The position numbers and the translations under genes were made by a program. A DNA stretch of 64,000 bases from Betaproteobacteria bacterium TMED22. Its GTDB lineage: Bacteria > Pseudomonadota > Gammaproteobacteria > Burkholderiales > Eutrophovitaceae. The number at the start of each line of letters is the position of its first letter. The first letter of the stretch is position 1. Of the stretch, positions 12,761 to 20,929 are shown in pieces. The DNA lies in the NCBI GenBank assembly GCA_002167745.1, contig NHCB01000013.1:98215-162214 (forward strand), read 5' to 3'. A model generated the notes under the pieces. The model was not told where the DNA came from, searched no databases, and worked only from the letters and a program-made list of their open reading frames with translations.

Positions 12761-14098
12761 CTAATTTCCCAAGTAACGTAAAAAATCATTAGCAATCACG
12801 AATACCATAAGTCCTACCAAACAAACCATTCCGATTTGTTGAGCCGTAACTATAACTCTTTCTGGCATTCTTTTACCTAGAATTAACTCATATAGATGAA
12901 AAACGATATGCCCCCCATCCAACATAGGTAAAGGAAATAAATTGATCACACCTAAACTGACACTAAGGATCGCCAAAAACGATAAAAATGTTACCAAGCC
13001 CATCTCTGCAGTTTTACCAGCTTGATCAGCTATTACCAGTGGTCCAGCAAGATTATCTAAACCGACATCACCAGCAATCAAACCTACAATCATTCTTGTC
13101 GTAAATCCAATCAAATCACCAGTCCTCTGCAATGACTTAGTCATTGCCTGAAGTACGCTGAGACCATCACGATCAACTAAATCTTCTTGCATGATCCCAC
13201 TGGGGTCAGGAGCGACGCCTATTTGTCCAACTGACCCGTCAACCATACCGATCGTCAGGGAGAGTTCAGATAATTGTTTGTCACGTTCGACAGTAAGATC
13301 TACAGATTCACCTGGTTGAGCCCTTATTACTTCAACAAATTGATTCCAAGTAGATATTGCTAGTTGGTCAACCGAGACAATCCGATCACCGACCAGCAAA
13401 TCAGATTCTGATGCCGTACCACTCGGATCAATCAGTCCAATTACCGGGTTTAAATCAACTTTAGGCATTTCTAGGCCTATATTGGTCCAAAACAAGGACG
13501 CAGATCTATCGCCCACATTGAAACTATGAAGCGTCATATTAATAGAGTCTCTACCTGCAACCTCGATGTTGAGCCTGTCTGAGTCAAACCGGGTCATTTC
13601 CCATCTGAGATCAGACCAACTATCTACTCTCCTATCATTAATTCGAACTAATGTCTCGCCACCCTTTAAGCCAGCGGAATAAAATAAAGAATCAGTTTGT
13701 GGCTCTCCTAAAACAGGCTTAAGTGACATATTATTCGCACCAAATACAAAAGCAAATAGAACAAATGTAAGAATGAAATTTGCTATTGGGCCAGCCAACG
13801 CAATCAATGCTTTTTGCCATGCTGGCTTATAACTAAAGGTCCCGTCTATCTCGTCGCAAGACGGGTTGTCACTCTCATCCAGCATCCTCACATAGCCACC
13901 AAGTGGTATGGCGCCGAGAGAAAATTTTGTTTTATCTACGCCATCTCCAATCGACCAAATAGAACGACCGAATCCAATCGAAAAGGTTAAGACCTTAACC
14001 CCAAAAAACCTGGCCGCAAAAAAATGACCCAGTTCATGAAATCCGACCAAAACTGTGATCGCAACTAAAAACGAGAGAATTGTGAAAAGGCTGTCCAT
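12761..14098 (-). CDS. rseP: Site-2 intramembrane metalloprotease RseP
   Basis: Inner-membrane zinc protease that cleaves anti-sigma factors after DegS and clears signal-peptide remnants. The 445 residues carry HELGH at 21-25 in the first membrane helix and the second motif NLFPLPMLDGGH near the C-terminus. Two periplasmic PDZ domains lie between (about 115-290). At least four hydrophobic segments are visible. Placement between dxr and bamA is the usual order and suits its role in outer-membrane stress signalling. Confidence 0.97.
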   Translation of the reverse strand: MDSLFTILSFLVAITVLVGFHELGHFFAARFFGVKVLTFSIGFGRSIWSIGDGVDKTKFSLGAIPLGGYVRMLDESDNPSCDEIDGTFSYKPAWQKALIALAGPIANFILTFVLFAFVFGANNMSLKPVLGEPQTDSLFYSAGLKGGETLVRINDRRVDSWSDLRWEMTRFDSDRLNIEVAGRDSINMTLHSFNVGDRSASLFWTNIGLEMPKVDLNPVIGLIDPSGTASESDLLVGDRIVSVDQLAISTWNQFVEVIRAQPGESVDLTVERDKQLSELSLTIGMVDGSVGQIGVAPDPSGIMQEDLVDRDGLSVLQAMTKSLQRTGDLIGFTTRMIVGLIAGDVGLDNLAGPLVIADQAGKTAEMGLVTFLSFLAILSVSLGVINLFPLPMLDGGHIVFHLYELILGKRMPERVIVTAQQIGMVCLVGLMVFVIANDFLRYLGN

Positions 14099-14101
14099 AA
14101 A

Positions 14102-15322
14102 TTAAGTCGCTATCCTACCCTTAGATTTTTGGTATTTAATCAAAATCTCTCTCGCGCATCTGCGAGCGGCCACGTCTACATCAAGCACATCTTCGATGGA
14201 GCTAGGGTATGGAGCTTCAAAGACGTTTAATGCTGACTCTATGAGGGGCGCAATATCCGAAAAATCGATTGTCTCATTCAGAAATTCATCCACAATGATC
14301 TCATTAATAGCATTGAGACCGATTACTGACGAACGACCGTTACTTAGCGCCTCATATGCTAACGATAAGCAAGGGAATCTATCAAAGTCAGGCTCTTGAA
14401 ACTGCAGTATGGAAATATCCTTGACGCTTATGTGTTCAACATCAAGATTATTTCTTAAAGGGTAATTCAAACAATATGCTATTGGTACACGCATATCGGG
14501 ATTAGCTAATTGTGCGAGCGTCGAACCATCAACGTACTGAACCATTGAATGGACAATGCTCTGAGGGTGTATCACTACCTCGATAGCCTCTGCTGGGATT
14601 GAAAACAAATGATGCGCCTCAATAACTTCGAGCCCCTTATTCATCATTGTTGCCGAGTCAACGGAGATTTTTCGTCCCATAGTCCACTTTGGGTGCCTAA
14701 TGGCCTGCGCTACAGTCACATTTCTCAACTGATCAAGCGGTGTTTCTAGAAACGGTCCTCCAGAAGCAGTCAGCATAATCTTTGATATGCCTTGCTCGAG
14801 ATAATACGGCGGTGATAGTGGTGATAAGCACTGAAATATCGCATTGTGTTCACTATCTAGAGGGAGTATGACACCGTTATTTTCTCTGGCGACTTGAGCT
14901 AAAAAGTCTCCAGCCATCACTAAGGGTTCTTTATTTGCAACCAACACCTTCTTACCTCTACGAAGCGCCGAATGAATGGAACTGAGTCCAGCCGCACCAA
15001 CGATACCAGACACCACGACATCAACCTCATCGTGCTGCACAACTTCATTCAGCCCTTCAGATCCTACTAAGCTTATGACATCTAGACCAGCCGTATCGAC
15101 TTTACTTTGTAACTCCCTTAACTTACTAGCGTCAGAAATTACTAAGTACCGAGGCTGAAAAAAAATACACTGTTCAATCAGGAGATCAATGTTCGAATGT
15201 GCGGTCAACGCAAAGGCATGAAATCTATCCCTACTTTGCTCAATGACAGAAAGAGTGCTTAATCCGATACTGCCAGTGGAGCCTAGGATGACAACTGATT
15301 TTGTTCCTTCATTCAAGGTCAT
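14102..15322 (-). CDS. dxr: 1-deoxy-D-xylulose 5-phosphate reductoisomerase
   Basis: Committed step of the MEP isoprenoid pathway, converting DXP to 2-C-methyl-D-erythritol 4-phosphate with NADPH. The nucleotide-binding motif is ILGSTGSIGLSTL. Metal and substrate motifs are LPLDSEHNAIFQCL and HPKWTMGRKISVDSATMMNKGLEVIEAHHLF. Length is 406 residues, against 398 in E. coli. The family segment NKEALVMSG reads NKEPLVMAG here. The ATG overlaps the cdsA stop as ATGA. The same pathway is represented by ispG, ispD and ispF elsewhere in the window. Confidence 0.97.
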   Translation of the reverse strand: MTLNEGTKSVVILGSTGSIGLSTLSVIEQSRDRFHAFALTAHSNIDLLIEQCIFFQPRYLVISDASKLRELQSKVDTAGLDVISLVGSEGLNEVVQHDEVDVVVSGIVGAAGLSSIHSALRRGKKVLVANKEPLVMAGDFLAQVARENNGVILPLDSEHNAIFQCLSPLSPPYYLEQGISKIMLTASGGPFLETPLDQLRNVTVAQAIRHPKWTMGRKISVDSATMMNKGLEVIEAHHLFSIPAEAIEVVIHPQSIVHSMVQYVDGSTLAQLANPDMRVPIAYCLNYPLRNNLDVEHISVKDISILQFQEPDFDRFPCLSLAYEALSNGRSSVIGLNAINEIIVDEFLNETIDFSDIAPLIESALNVFEAPYPSSIEDVLDVDVAARRCAREILIKYQKSKGRIAT

Positions 15323-16149
15323 TCCACAAACATCTGAATCACTAAAAAAGAAAAGGGTAACAGAGCGCTCATGCTGTCCACCCGGTCTAGCATCCCGCCA
15401 TGTCCAGGCAAGATAGATCCGCTATCCTTAACACCAACCCCGCGTTTCAAGTAAGACTCAAAAAGATCCCCAAGTACGCAAATACCTGTGAAAGCAAAGG
15501 CAATAATTACAAAAAGGCTCCATTCAATAGCAGAAAAAATATTATCGTTGATTAGACTAAGAACCAAACCGTAAACCAAGATAATAACAAAACCACCCAG
15601 CACGCCCTCACGCGTTTTCCCTGGACTTACCGACGGTAACAATTTAATTTTCCCAAATTTTTTGCCGACGAAATACCCTGCAATGTCTACAAGCCAGACT
15701 CCAAGCAGCACACCAAATAAAGGATACGGGGACGTCTGTAAACCTACCAAAGTAAACCAAGCCGGCACAATAATTAAAATCCCAATGGCGACATTACAAA
15801 GATAATTACCTGTGCGCATTCGGTATCTAATTATAAAAGGCACAAAAAACATCCAAAATAACACCGCCGTCCAGCTCATTATCATTCCAATGGGATTCAC
15901 AATATTGGCAAATTGATTGAATATCAAAAAAGGTGGAGAACAAAAACCAATAATCGCAAAAACGAAAGCTAAACGTAACTTCTTCTCCCAGCCAAATAAT
16001 TTCGAGTATTCGATAGCCGCTATGATGACAGGGCCTATAAGTATCAACCCCCAGAGCCATTGAGGTAACGCAAACATTCCCGCCAGCAAAGCTCCGATCA
16101 GGAAAATCGAGGTAAAAACTCTAACTAACAAGTCTTTATACTTGATCAT
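15319..16149 (-). CDS. cdsA: Phosphatidate cytidylyltransferase
   Basis: Makes CDP-diacylglycerol from phosphatidic acid and CTP at the inner membrane, the branch point to all phospholipids. The 276-residue protein is mostly hydrophobic with about eight membrane segments. It has the family signature near the C-terminus: SYLKRGVGVKDSGSILPGHGGMLDRVDS, containing K-D and H-G-G-x-x-D-R. It overlaps uppS and dxr by four bases each, giving a coupled uppS-cdsA-dxr unit. Confidence 0.96.
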   Translation of the reverse strand: MIKYKDLLVRVFTSIFLIGALLAGMFALPQWLWGLILIGPVIIAAIEYSKLFGWEKKLRLAFVFAIIGFCSPPFLIFNQFANIVNPIGMIMSWTAVLFWMFFVPFIIRYRMRTGNYLCNVAIGILIIVPAWFTLVGLQTSPYPLFGVLLGVWLVDIAGYFVGKKFGKIKLLPSVSPGKTREGVLGGFVIILVYGLVLSLINDNIFSAIEWSLFVIIAFAFTGICVLGDLFESYLKRGVGVKDSGSILPGHGGMLDRVDSMSALLPFSFLVIQMFVE

Positions 16150-16904
16150 GAGTCAGCTATATACTTCATTGAGACTTCTTGTTCCACCCCCGCTCTCCCG
16201 AATCGACGCTCTCGGCCAGAGTAATGGCTCAAAGCCTCATAAAAACACGATTCGTCAAAATCAGGCCACAAAATATCTGTGAAGTATAGTTCTGTATAAA
16301 CCAAATCCCAAATGACAAAATTGCTTACTCTAACCTCCCCACCAGTGCGAATAAGCAAATCAGGCTCTGGTGCGAAGTTCAATTGAAGATATTGCGATAA
16401 TATCTCCTCGCTTAGCTTTGCATGGCCATTCAGGGATGCCTGCTGCGCAGCATTTACAATATCCCAACGTCCACCATAATTTGCAGCAATCGTTAAAGTT
16501 AAACCAGTATTACCGTGCGTGATAGTTTCGGCCTCTTGAATCAGATCCTGAAGCTTTGTCGAAAATTTACTTCGATCACCAATCAGCTTAAAACGCACAT
16601 TATTATCATCCAGCTTTACAACTTCATCCTCAAGAGACTTTTGAAATAATGACAACAAGAAAGATACCTCCTCCAAAGGACGCCTCCAATTCTCACTAGA
16701 AAAAGCGAAAAGGGTCAAAAATTCAATCTTGTTTTGATGGCAAAACTCCACCGATCTGCGAACCGCCTTAAGACCACTACGATGCCCCAAAACTCTGGGT
16801 AAATATCTTTCCTTCGCCCACCTTCCGTTACCATCCATTATGATAGCAATGTGCTTAGGAACAGGAGCGCTATTAGGTATTTGTCTGGTTGTAGAAGTTT
16901 TCAC
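16146..16904 (-). CDS. uppS: Di-trans,poly-cis-undecaprenyl diphosphate synthase
   Basis: Cis-prenyltransferase that elongates farnesyl diphosphate to the C55 carrier lipid used for peptidoglycan and O-antigen. The catalytic IIMDGNGRWA motif is near residue 22; FSSENWRRP and the C-terminal LLIRTGGEVRVSNF...YTELYFTDILWPDF follow. Length is 252 residues. The only usable start is a GTG six bases after the frr stop region, without a good ribosome-binding site, so coupling to frr translation is likely. CDS spacing with frr and cdsA fits one operon. Confidence 0.96.
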   Translation of the reverse strand: MKTSTTRQIPNSAPVPKHIAIIMDGNGRWAKERYLPRVLGHRSGLKAVRRSVEFCHQNKIEFLTLFAFSSENWRRPLEEVSFLLSLFQKSLEDEVVKLDDNNVRFKLIGDRSKFSTKLQDLIQEAETITHGNTGLTLTIAANYGGRWDIVNAAQQASLNGHAKLSEEILSQYLQLNFAPEPDLLIRTGGEVRVSNFVIWDLVYTELYFTDILWPDFDESCFYEALSHYSGRERRFGRAGVEQEVSMKYIADS

Positions 16905-16909
16905 CGGAA

Positions 16910-17473
16910 CTAGACATCAAGTAAGTCTTTTTCTTTGCTAGCTAGGGCCGCATCAACCTCAACAATAAATTTGTCGGTTATTTTTTGGATCTCATCTTGA
17001 GAGCGACGCTCATCATCTTCCGATATTTCTTTGTCTTTGAGTAGACTCTTTAATGTTCCATTTGAATCTCTACGTATATTACGAATGGCAACTTTAGCTG
17101 CCTCAGCCTCTTTACGCACAACTTTAACTAAGTCCTTCCTTCGTTCCTCAGTTAAAGCTGGCATAGGAACTCGAATCTGATCTCCTACCGAGGCCGGATT
17201 CAAACCCAGGTCTGAGTCTCGAATTACTTTTTCAACAACAGCATTCATTGATTTTTCCCATGGCACCACCGATAGGGTGCGAGCGTCTAAAGCGGTAACG
17301 TTCGCCACTTGAGTCAAGGGCGTCAACGATCCATAGTAATCTACTTCAATGTGCTCTAGGATAGACGGATGTGCCCGTCCGGTGCGAATCTTTTGAAGAT
17401 CAGTCTTCAAAACATCTAGAGATTTATCCATTCTATCCGTCGCCTCAGACAAAATACTTGAAATATCAGGCAT
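16910..17473 (-). CDS. frr: Ribosome recycling factor
   Basis: Splits post-termination ribosomes together with EF-G. The 187 residues match the family length. Recognisable segments are [21 protein letters not shown] near the N-terminus, the domain II region [22 protein letters not shown], and the C-terminal helix with [18 protein letters not shown]. The ATG has AAGGA nine bases upstream. It sits between pyrH and uppS as usual in proteobacteria. Confidence 0.97.
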   Translation of the reverse strand: MPDISSILSEATDRMDKSLDVLKTDLQKIRTGRAHPSILEHIEVDYYGSLTPLTQVANVTALDARTLSVVPWEKSMNAVVEKVIRDSDLGLNPASVGDQIRVPMPALTEERRKDLVKVVRKEAEAAKVAIRNIRRDSNGTLKSLLKDKEISEDDERRSQDEIQKITDKFIVEVDAALASKEKDLLDV

Positions 17474-17491
17474 TTTATTTTCCTTATTTCA

Positions 17492-18217
17492 TCAATGGTG
17501 AACGAGAGTGCCTTCTTTTCCACCGAGAACGGCATTCTTTAACGCACCGGGTTTCAATATACTGAACACACATAGAGGCAGCTTATGGTCTCGGCATAGC
17601 GTTAAAGCGGTCGCATCCATAACTTTTAATTTTTTCTCGATCGCCTCATCAAAATGAATATCGTCATACCTCACAGCATCAGAGTTAGTTAGAGGGTCAT
17701 CTGAGTAAACACCATCAACTTTTGTGGCCTTGAAAACAATGTCGACATTCATCTCCATCCCCCTCAGAGCTGCAGCCGTATCTGTTGTAAAAAATGGATT
17801 CCCAGTTCCAGCAGCAAATATTACAATTTGCCCCTGTTCGAGATAGCGCATTGCTTTGCCGCGAATATATGGCTCCGCTACTTGTTCTATATTGAGAGCC
17901 GACACAACTCGGCTCTTAGCTTTAAACCGCCTGAACGCATCTTGCAATGCCAGAGCATTCATCACAGTTGCGAGCATCCCCATATAGTCAGCGGTTGCCC
18001 TGTCCATCCCTGAGGCTGCTGGAGCGACACCGCGGAAAATATTTCCGCCACCAATAACGACTGCCATTTGTACACCGAGTTTAGACACATCCACCAATTC
18101 AGACACAATACGGTCAATCGTAATTCGATTCACCCCATAGGAATCCTCGCCCATAAGCGACTCTCCTGAGAGCTTAACTAGAATTCTTTTTAAATTGAGA
18201 TCAACTTCGGCAGTCAT
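17492..18217 (-). CDS. pyrH: Uridylate kinase
   Basis: Phosphorylates UMP to UDP in the cytoplasm; bacterial type of the amino acid kinase fold, typically hexameric and regulated by GTP and [15 protein letters not shown] opens the protein; [11 protein letters not shown], the [16 protein letters not shown] helix and [18 protein letters not shown] follow. Length is 241 residues, as in E. coli. It lies 11 bases after tsf and 18 before frr, continuing the rpsB-tsf-pyrH-frr run. Confidence 0.97.
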   Translation of the reverse strand: MTAEVDLNLKRILVKLSGESLMGEDSYGVNRITIDRIVSELVDVSKLGVQMAVVIGGGNIFRGVAPAASGMDRATADYMGMLATVMNALALQDAFRRFKAKSRVVSALNIEQVAEPYIRGKAMRYLEQGQIVIFAAGTGNPFFTTDTAAALRGMEMNVDIVFKATKVDGVYSDDPLTNSDAVRYDDIHFDEAIEKKLKVMDATALTLCRDHKLPLCVFSILKPGALKNAVLGGKEGTLVHH

Positions 18218-18228
18218 CTTTTCTGTTC

Positions 18229-19110
18229 TTACTTATTAGCCATTTGAGCCGCCACCTCCGCCGCAAAGTCATCAACCTTTTTTTCAATACCTTCGCCCAC
18301 AACATACAACGCGAAAGAATCAACCGACGACTTAGTTTCAGCCAAGAGTTTTTCGACAGTTTTTTTGTCGTCTTTCACAAAAATCTGACCATACAGCGTC
18401 ACCTCTGATAAATATTTTCTAACGCTACCGTCGACAATTTTCTCTACTATGTTCTCGGGCTTCCCTGACTCAACCGCTCGCGCCTTTGCAATTTCTCGCT
18501 CTCTATCGAGCAAAGCCTCGTCAACCTCAGCAGCCGATACGGCGACCGGCTTGACGGCCGCTATATGCATAGCCAAATCCTTCCCTAGCTCAGCTGTTCC
18601 ATCGATAACATCAACGACTACCCCAATTCGCCCACCATGAAGGTATGAAGCGAGTAACCCTTTCGCTTCAAATTTCTTCGTCCGTCTTACTGAGATATTC
18701 TCTCCGAGCTTCATTATCAACGCCTGCCTAACCTCTTCAACCGTTTCGCCACTAGGCAACGTTTGAGCAGAGATAGCTGACACATCGGTTTCACCTGAGC
18801 TGCTTACAAGATCAGCAATATTATTTGCAAAACTTAGGAAACTTGGGTCCTTCCCAACAAAGTCTGTCTCACAGTTCACTTCTACAATTGCCCCTTGTTT
18901 GGAATCCGCACTCATCGAGACGACAATGGCTCCTTCTGCGGCGACCCGCCCCGAGACTTTACTCGCCTTGGATCCACTTTTTATACGCATCAAGTCTTCT
19001 GCTTTTGTAAGGTCACCGTCAGTCTCCGTGAGCGCTTTTTTACACTCCATCATTCCAAGACCAGTTCTCTCCCTTAATTCCTTTACCAAACTCGCAGTAA
19101 TCTGCGCCAT
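18229..19110 (-). CDS. tsf: Elongation factor Ts
   Basis: Nucleotide exchange factor for EF-Tu. The N-terminal UBA-like domain reads [27 protein letters not shown], followed by the core with [16 protein letters not shown]. The track ORF starts 12 residues earlier at 19146. The ATG at 19110 matches the family N-terminus and has GAAGGAG upstream, giving 293 residues. It is separated from rpsB by a hairpin-plus-T-run, so its expression probably depends on partial readthrough. Confidence 0.97.
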   Translation of the reverse strand: MAQITASLVKELRERTGLGMMECKKALTETDGDLTKAEDLMRIKSGSKASKVSGRVAAEGAIVVSMSADSKQGAIVEVNCETDFVGKDPSFLSFANNIADLVSSSGETDVSAISAQTLPSGETVEEVRQALIMKLGENISVRRTKKFEAKGLLASYLHGGRIGVVVDVIDGTAELGKDLAMHIAAVKPVAVSAAEVDEALLDREREIAKARAVESGKPENIVEKIVDGSVRKYLSEVTLYGQIFVKDDKKTVEKLLAETKSSVDSFALYVVGEGIEKKVDDFAAEVAAQMANK

Positions 19111-19203
19111 CGTTTTCACTCCTTCGTACGTTTTTAATGCGTCCAACTTAAGGACTATCTAAACTTAAAACCTCAGGCCACAACATCATCAACAAGCAAG
19201 ATA

Positions 19204-19226
19204 AAAATATGGGGGCTTTTGCCCCC
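19204..19226 (-). terminator. rpsB-tsf intergenic intrinsic terminator/attenuator
   Basis: On the minus strand GGGGGC-AAAA-GCCCCC forms a perfect 6-bp GC stem with a 4-base loop, followed by ATATTTTTA. It lies about 25 bases after the rpsB stop and 90 before the tsf start. In E. coli the rpsB-tsf gap also carries a leaky terminator that sets the S2:EF-Ts ratio; the same role is inferred here. The plus-strand reading has no T run. Confidence 0.85.
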
Positions 19227-19249
19227 AAAATAACCTGCCTTCAGAGAAG

Positions 19250-20008
19250 TTAGCTTTCCTGCTCTGCCTCTGTTTCCGTCTCTTCACCTTCAGCCTCTGC
19301 GCCTTGCTGCGCCGCAATTTCATTCACCGCTTGCTCTCTACCAGCTAATATCGCGTCCGCAATACCTCTGGCATAAAGACGAATCGCTTTATTAGCGTCA
19401 TCATTACCGGGAATAACGTAGTCAATTCCGGCCGGAGAATGGTTTGTGTCCACCACTCCTATGATGGGTATACCGAGCTTATTTGCCTCTTCGACTGCAA
19501 TTTTTTGATACCCAACATCAACAATAAATAGCGCGTCAGGCAGTGACGGCATATCTTTGATACCACCTAAACTTTTATCCAACTTTTCAATTTCACGCTG
19601 ATAAAACAAACTTTCTTTTTTCGACATACGCTCATCAGCCCCATCAGCCATCAGAGTCTCCATGTCCTTTAAACGCTTCGTCGACTGCTTTACTGTCTTA
19701 TAATTCGTTAACATACCACCCAACCACCTATGGTTGACGTATGGCGTCCCCGCTCGAATCGCCTCTTCTTTGATAATGTCTCTTGCCTGTCGCTTTGTTC
19801 CTACAAAGAGAATTTTTCCTTTATTCGCGGACAACTGCTGGACATAATTAGCCGCCGCGCGATACATTAATAAGGTTTTTTCAAGATTTACGATATGGAT
19901 TTTATTCCGGTGGCCAAAAATAAAAGGGGCCATCTTGGGGTTCCAAAATTTGGTTTGATGGCCAAAATGAACCCCAGCGTCCAACATTTCACGCATTGTG
20001 ACTGACAT
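19250..20008 (-). CDS. rpsB: 30S ribosomal protein S2
   Basis: Small-subunit protein that bridges the head and body and is needed for S1 binding. The N-terminus [26 protein letters not shown] is diagnostic. [12 protein letters not shown], the [15 protein letters not shown] segment and [22 protein letters not shown]-type sequence follow. The 252 residues end in an acidic tail ([15 protein letters not shown]). The ATG has AGGAGT four bases upstream. It is preceded by a structured leader and its own promoter. Confidence 0.98.
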   Translation of the reverse strand: MSVTMREMLDAGVHFGHQTKFWNPKMAPFIFGHRNKIHIVNLEKTLLMYRAAANYVQQLSANKGKILFVGTKRQARDIIKEEAIRAGTPYVNHRWLGGMLTNYKTVKQSTKRLKDMETLMADGADERMSKKESLFYQREIEKLDKSLGGIKDMPSLPDALFIVDVGYQKIAVEEANKLGIPIIGVVDTNHSPAGIDYVIPGNDDANKAIRLYARGIADAILAGREQAVNEIAAQQGAEAEGEETETEAEQES

Positions 20009-20034
20009 TTCTACTCCTGTTTGGGTTATGCCTC

Positions 20035-20120
20035 CATCCGACGGAACCCCCTATTTAGGTGGCACCCCAACAAATCGGATGTGCGAATTTCACTAACCAC
20101 CCTACTTCCATAGTTAGTGA
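20035..20120 (-). promoter_or_regulatory. Structured rpsB leader, candidate S2 autoregulatory element
   Basis: The minus-strand transcript can form two stems before the rpsB ribosome-binding site. Hairpin I pairs TCACTAAC (20120-20113) with GTTAGTGA (20097-20090), eight bases perfect. Hairpin II pairs CATCCGA (20081-20075) with TCGGATG (20041-20035). It encloses GGGGTGCC, an apical CCACCT-AAAT-AGGGGG stem with one A.G mismatch, and GGTTCC. S2 represses its own operon through the rpsB leader in E. coli; that this is the equivalent is inference from position and structure, not from an alignment. Confidence 0.6.
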
Positions 20121-20127
20121 TAACAAA

Positions 20128-20158
20128 ATTATATATCAAAATCGTTTATAAATCACAA
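20128..20158 (-). promoter_or_regulatory. rpsB operon sigma70-type promoter
   Basis: A perfect TATAAT lies at 20133-20128 on the minus strand. TTGTGA lies upstream at 20158-20153 with a rather long 19-bp spacer. Predicted transcription start is near 20121, exactly where leader hairpin I begins, which supports the assignment. It would drive rpsB-tsf and, by readthrough, pyrH-frr and beyond. Confidence 0.6.
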
Positions 20159-20188
20159 TTCGAATGAGTCCTCTTCATCCCCATCAAA

Positions 20189-20929
20189 TCAACGTCTTGA
20201 CCGCGTTGCCTCATATAAGGATATACCCACAGATACGCCAACATTAAGACTCTGAATAACATCCTCTATGGGAATAGACACCAGATGGTCACACGTGTCT
20301 TTTGTTAGTCGCCTAGCTCCATCCCCTTCGGCACCGAAGACTAAGACAGTCCGATCTGGAAATTTAAATTCTCTAATCGACTCTTTTGACTCACCATCAG
20401 TACCTACCACCCAAAAACCCACATCTTTTAAATTACGGAGCGATCTTGCCAGATTAGTAACCGTTATTAATGGGATTATTCCGGCCGCCCCACTGGCGAC
20501 CTTTTCAACTACATCAGTAATTCCAACGGAACGATCCTTGGGCACGATGACTGCGGCAGCACCGAACGCACATGCAGAACGCATAACTGCACCTAAATTA
20601 CGTGGGTCAGTTACCCCATCAAGTACCACTAATAATTGAGCTTGAGGTGCTGCAACAATAACATCCTCCAAGCTAGAAACATTCTCATCTAATATAATCG
20701 AAGCAATCACTCCTTGATGTGATACACCTGGGACCATCTTATTTAATCGCTCCGCATCGCAGCGTATAACCTGCACATTCGACTCATTGAGCCTCTCCTC
20801 CAATTTACGAATTCTGGCATCACGTCTCTTTTTATCAAGAAAGACTTCGTTTACAGCATTTGGACTATGCCGCACCCTTGCAAATACCGCATGAAAACCA
20901 AAAACAAGTGAATTTCCCTTATCTGACAT
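20189..20929 (-). CDS. rlmB: 23S rRNA (guanosine-2251-2'-O)-methyltransferase
   Basis: SpoU-family SAM-dependent enzyme that methylates the ribose of G2251 in the peptidyl-transferase P loop. An N-terminal substrate-binding domain (about 1-75, with VFGFHAVFARVRHSPN) precedes the knotted catalytic domain. Motifs are VLDGVTDPRNLGAVMRSACAFGA, VFGAEGDGARRLT and the C-terminal VSIPIEDVIQSLNVGVSVGI. Length is 246 residues. Its start lies inside the last codons of rnr (11-base overlap), so the two RNA enzymes are co-translated. Confidence 0.95.
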   Translation of the reverse strand: MSDKGNSLVFGFHAVFARVRHSPNAVNEVFLDKKRRDARIRKLEERLNESNVQVIRCDAERLNKMVPGVSHQGVIASIILDENVSSLEDVIVAAPQAQLLVVLDGVTDPRNLGAVMRSACAFGAAAVIVPKDRSVGITDVVEKVASGAAGIIPLITVTNLARSLRNLKDVGFWVVGTDGESKESIREFKFPDRTVLVFGAEGDGARRLTKDTCDHLVSIPIEDVIQSLNVGVSVGISLYEATRSRR

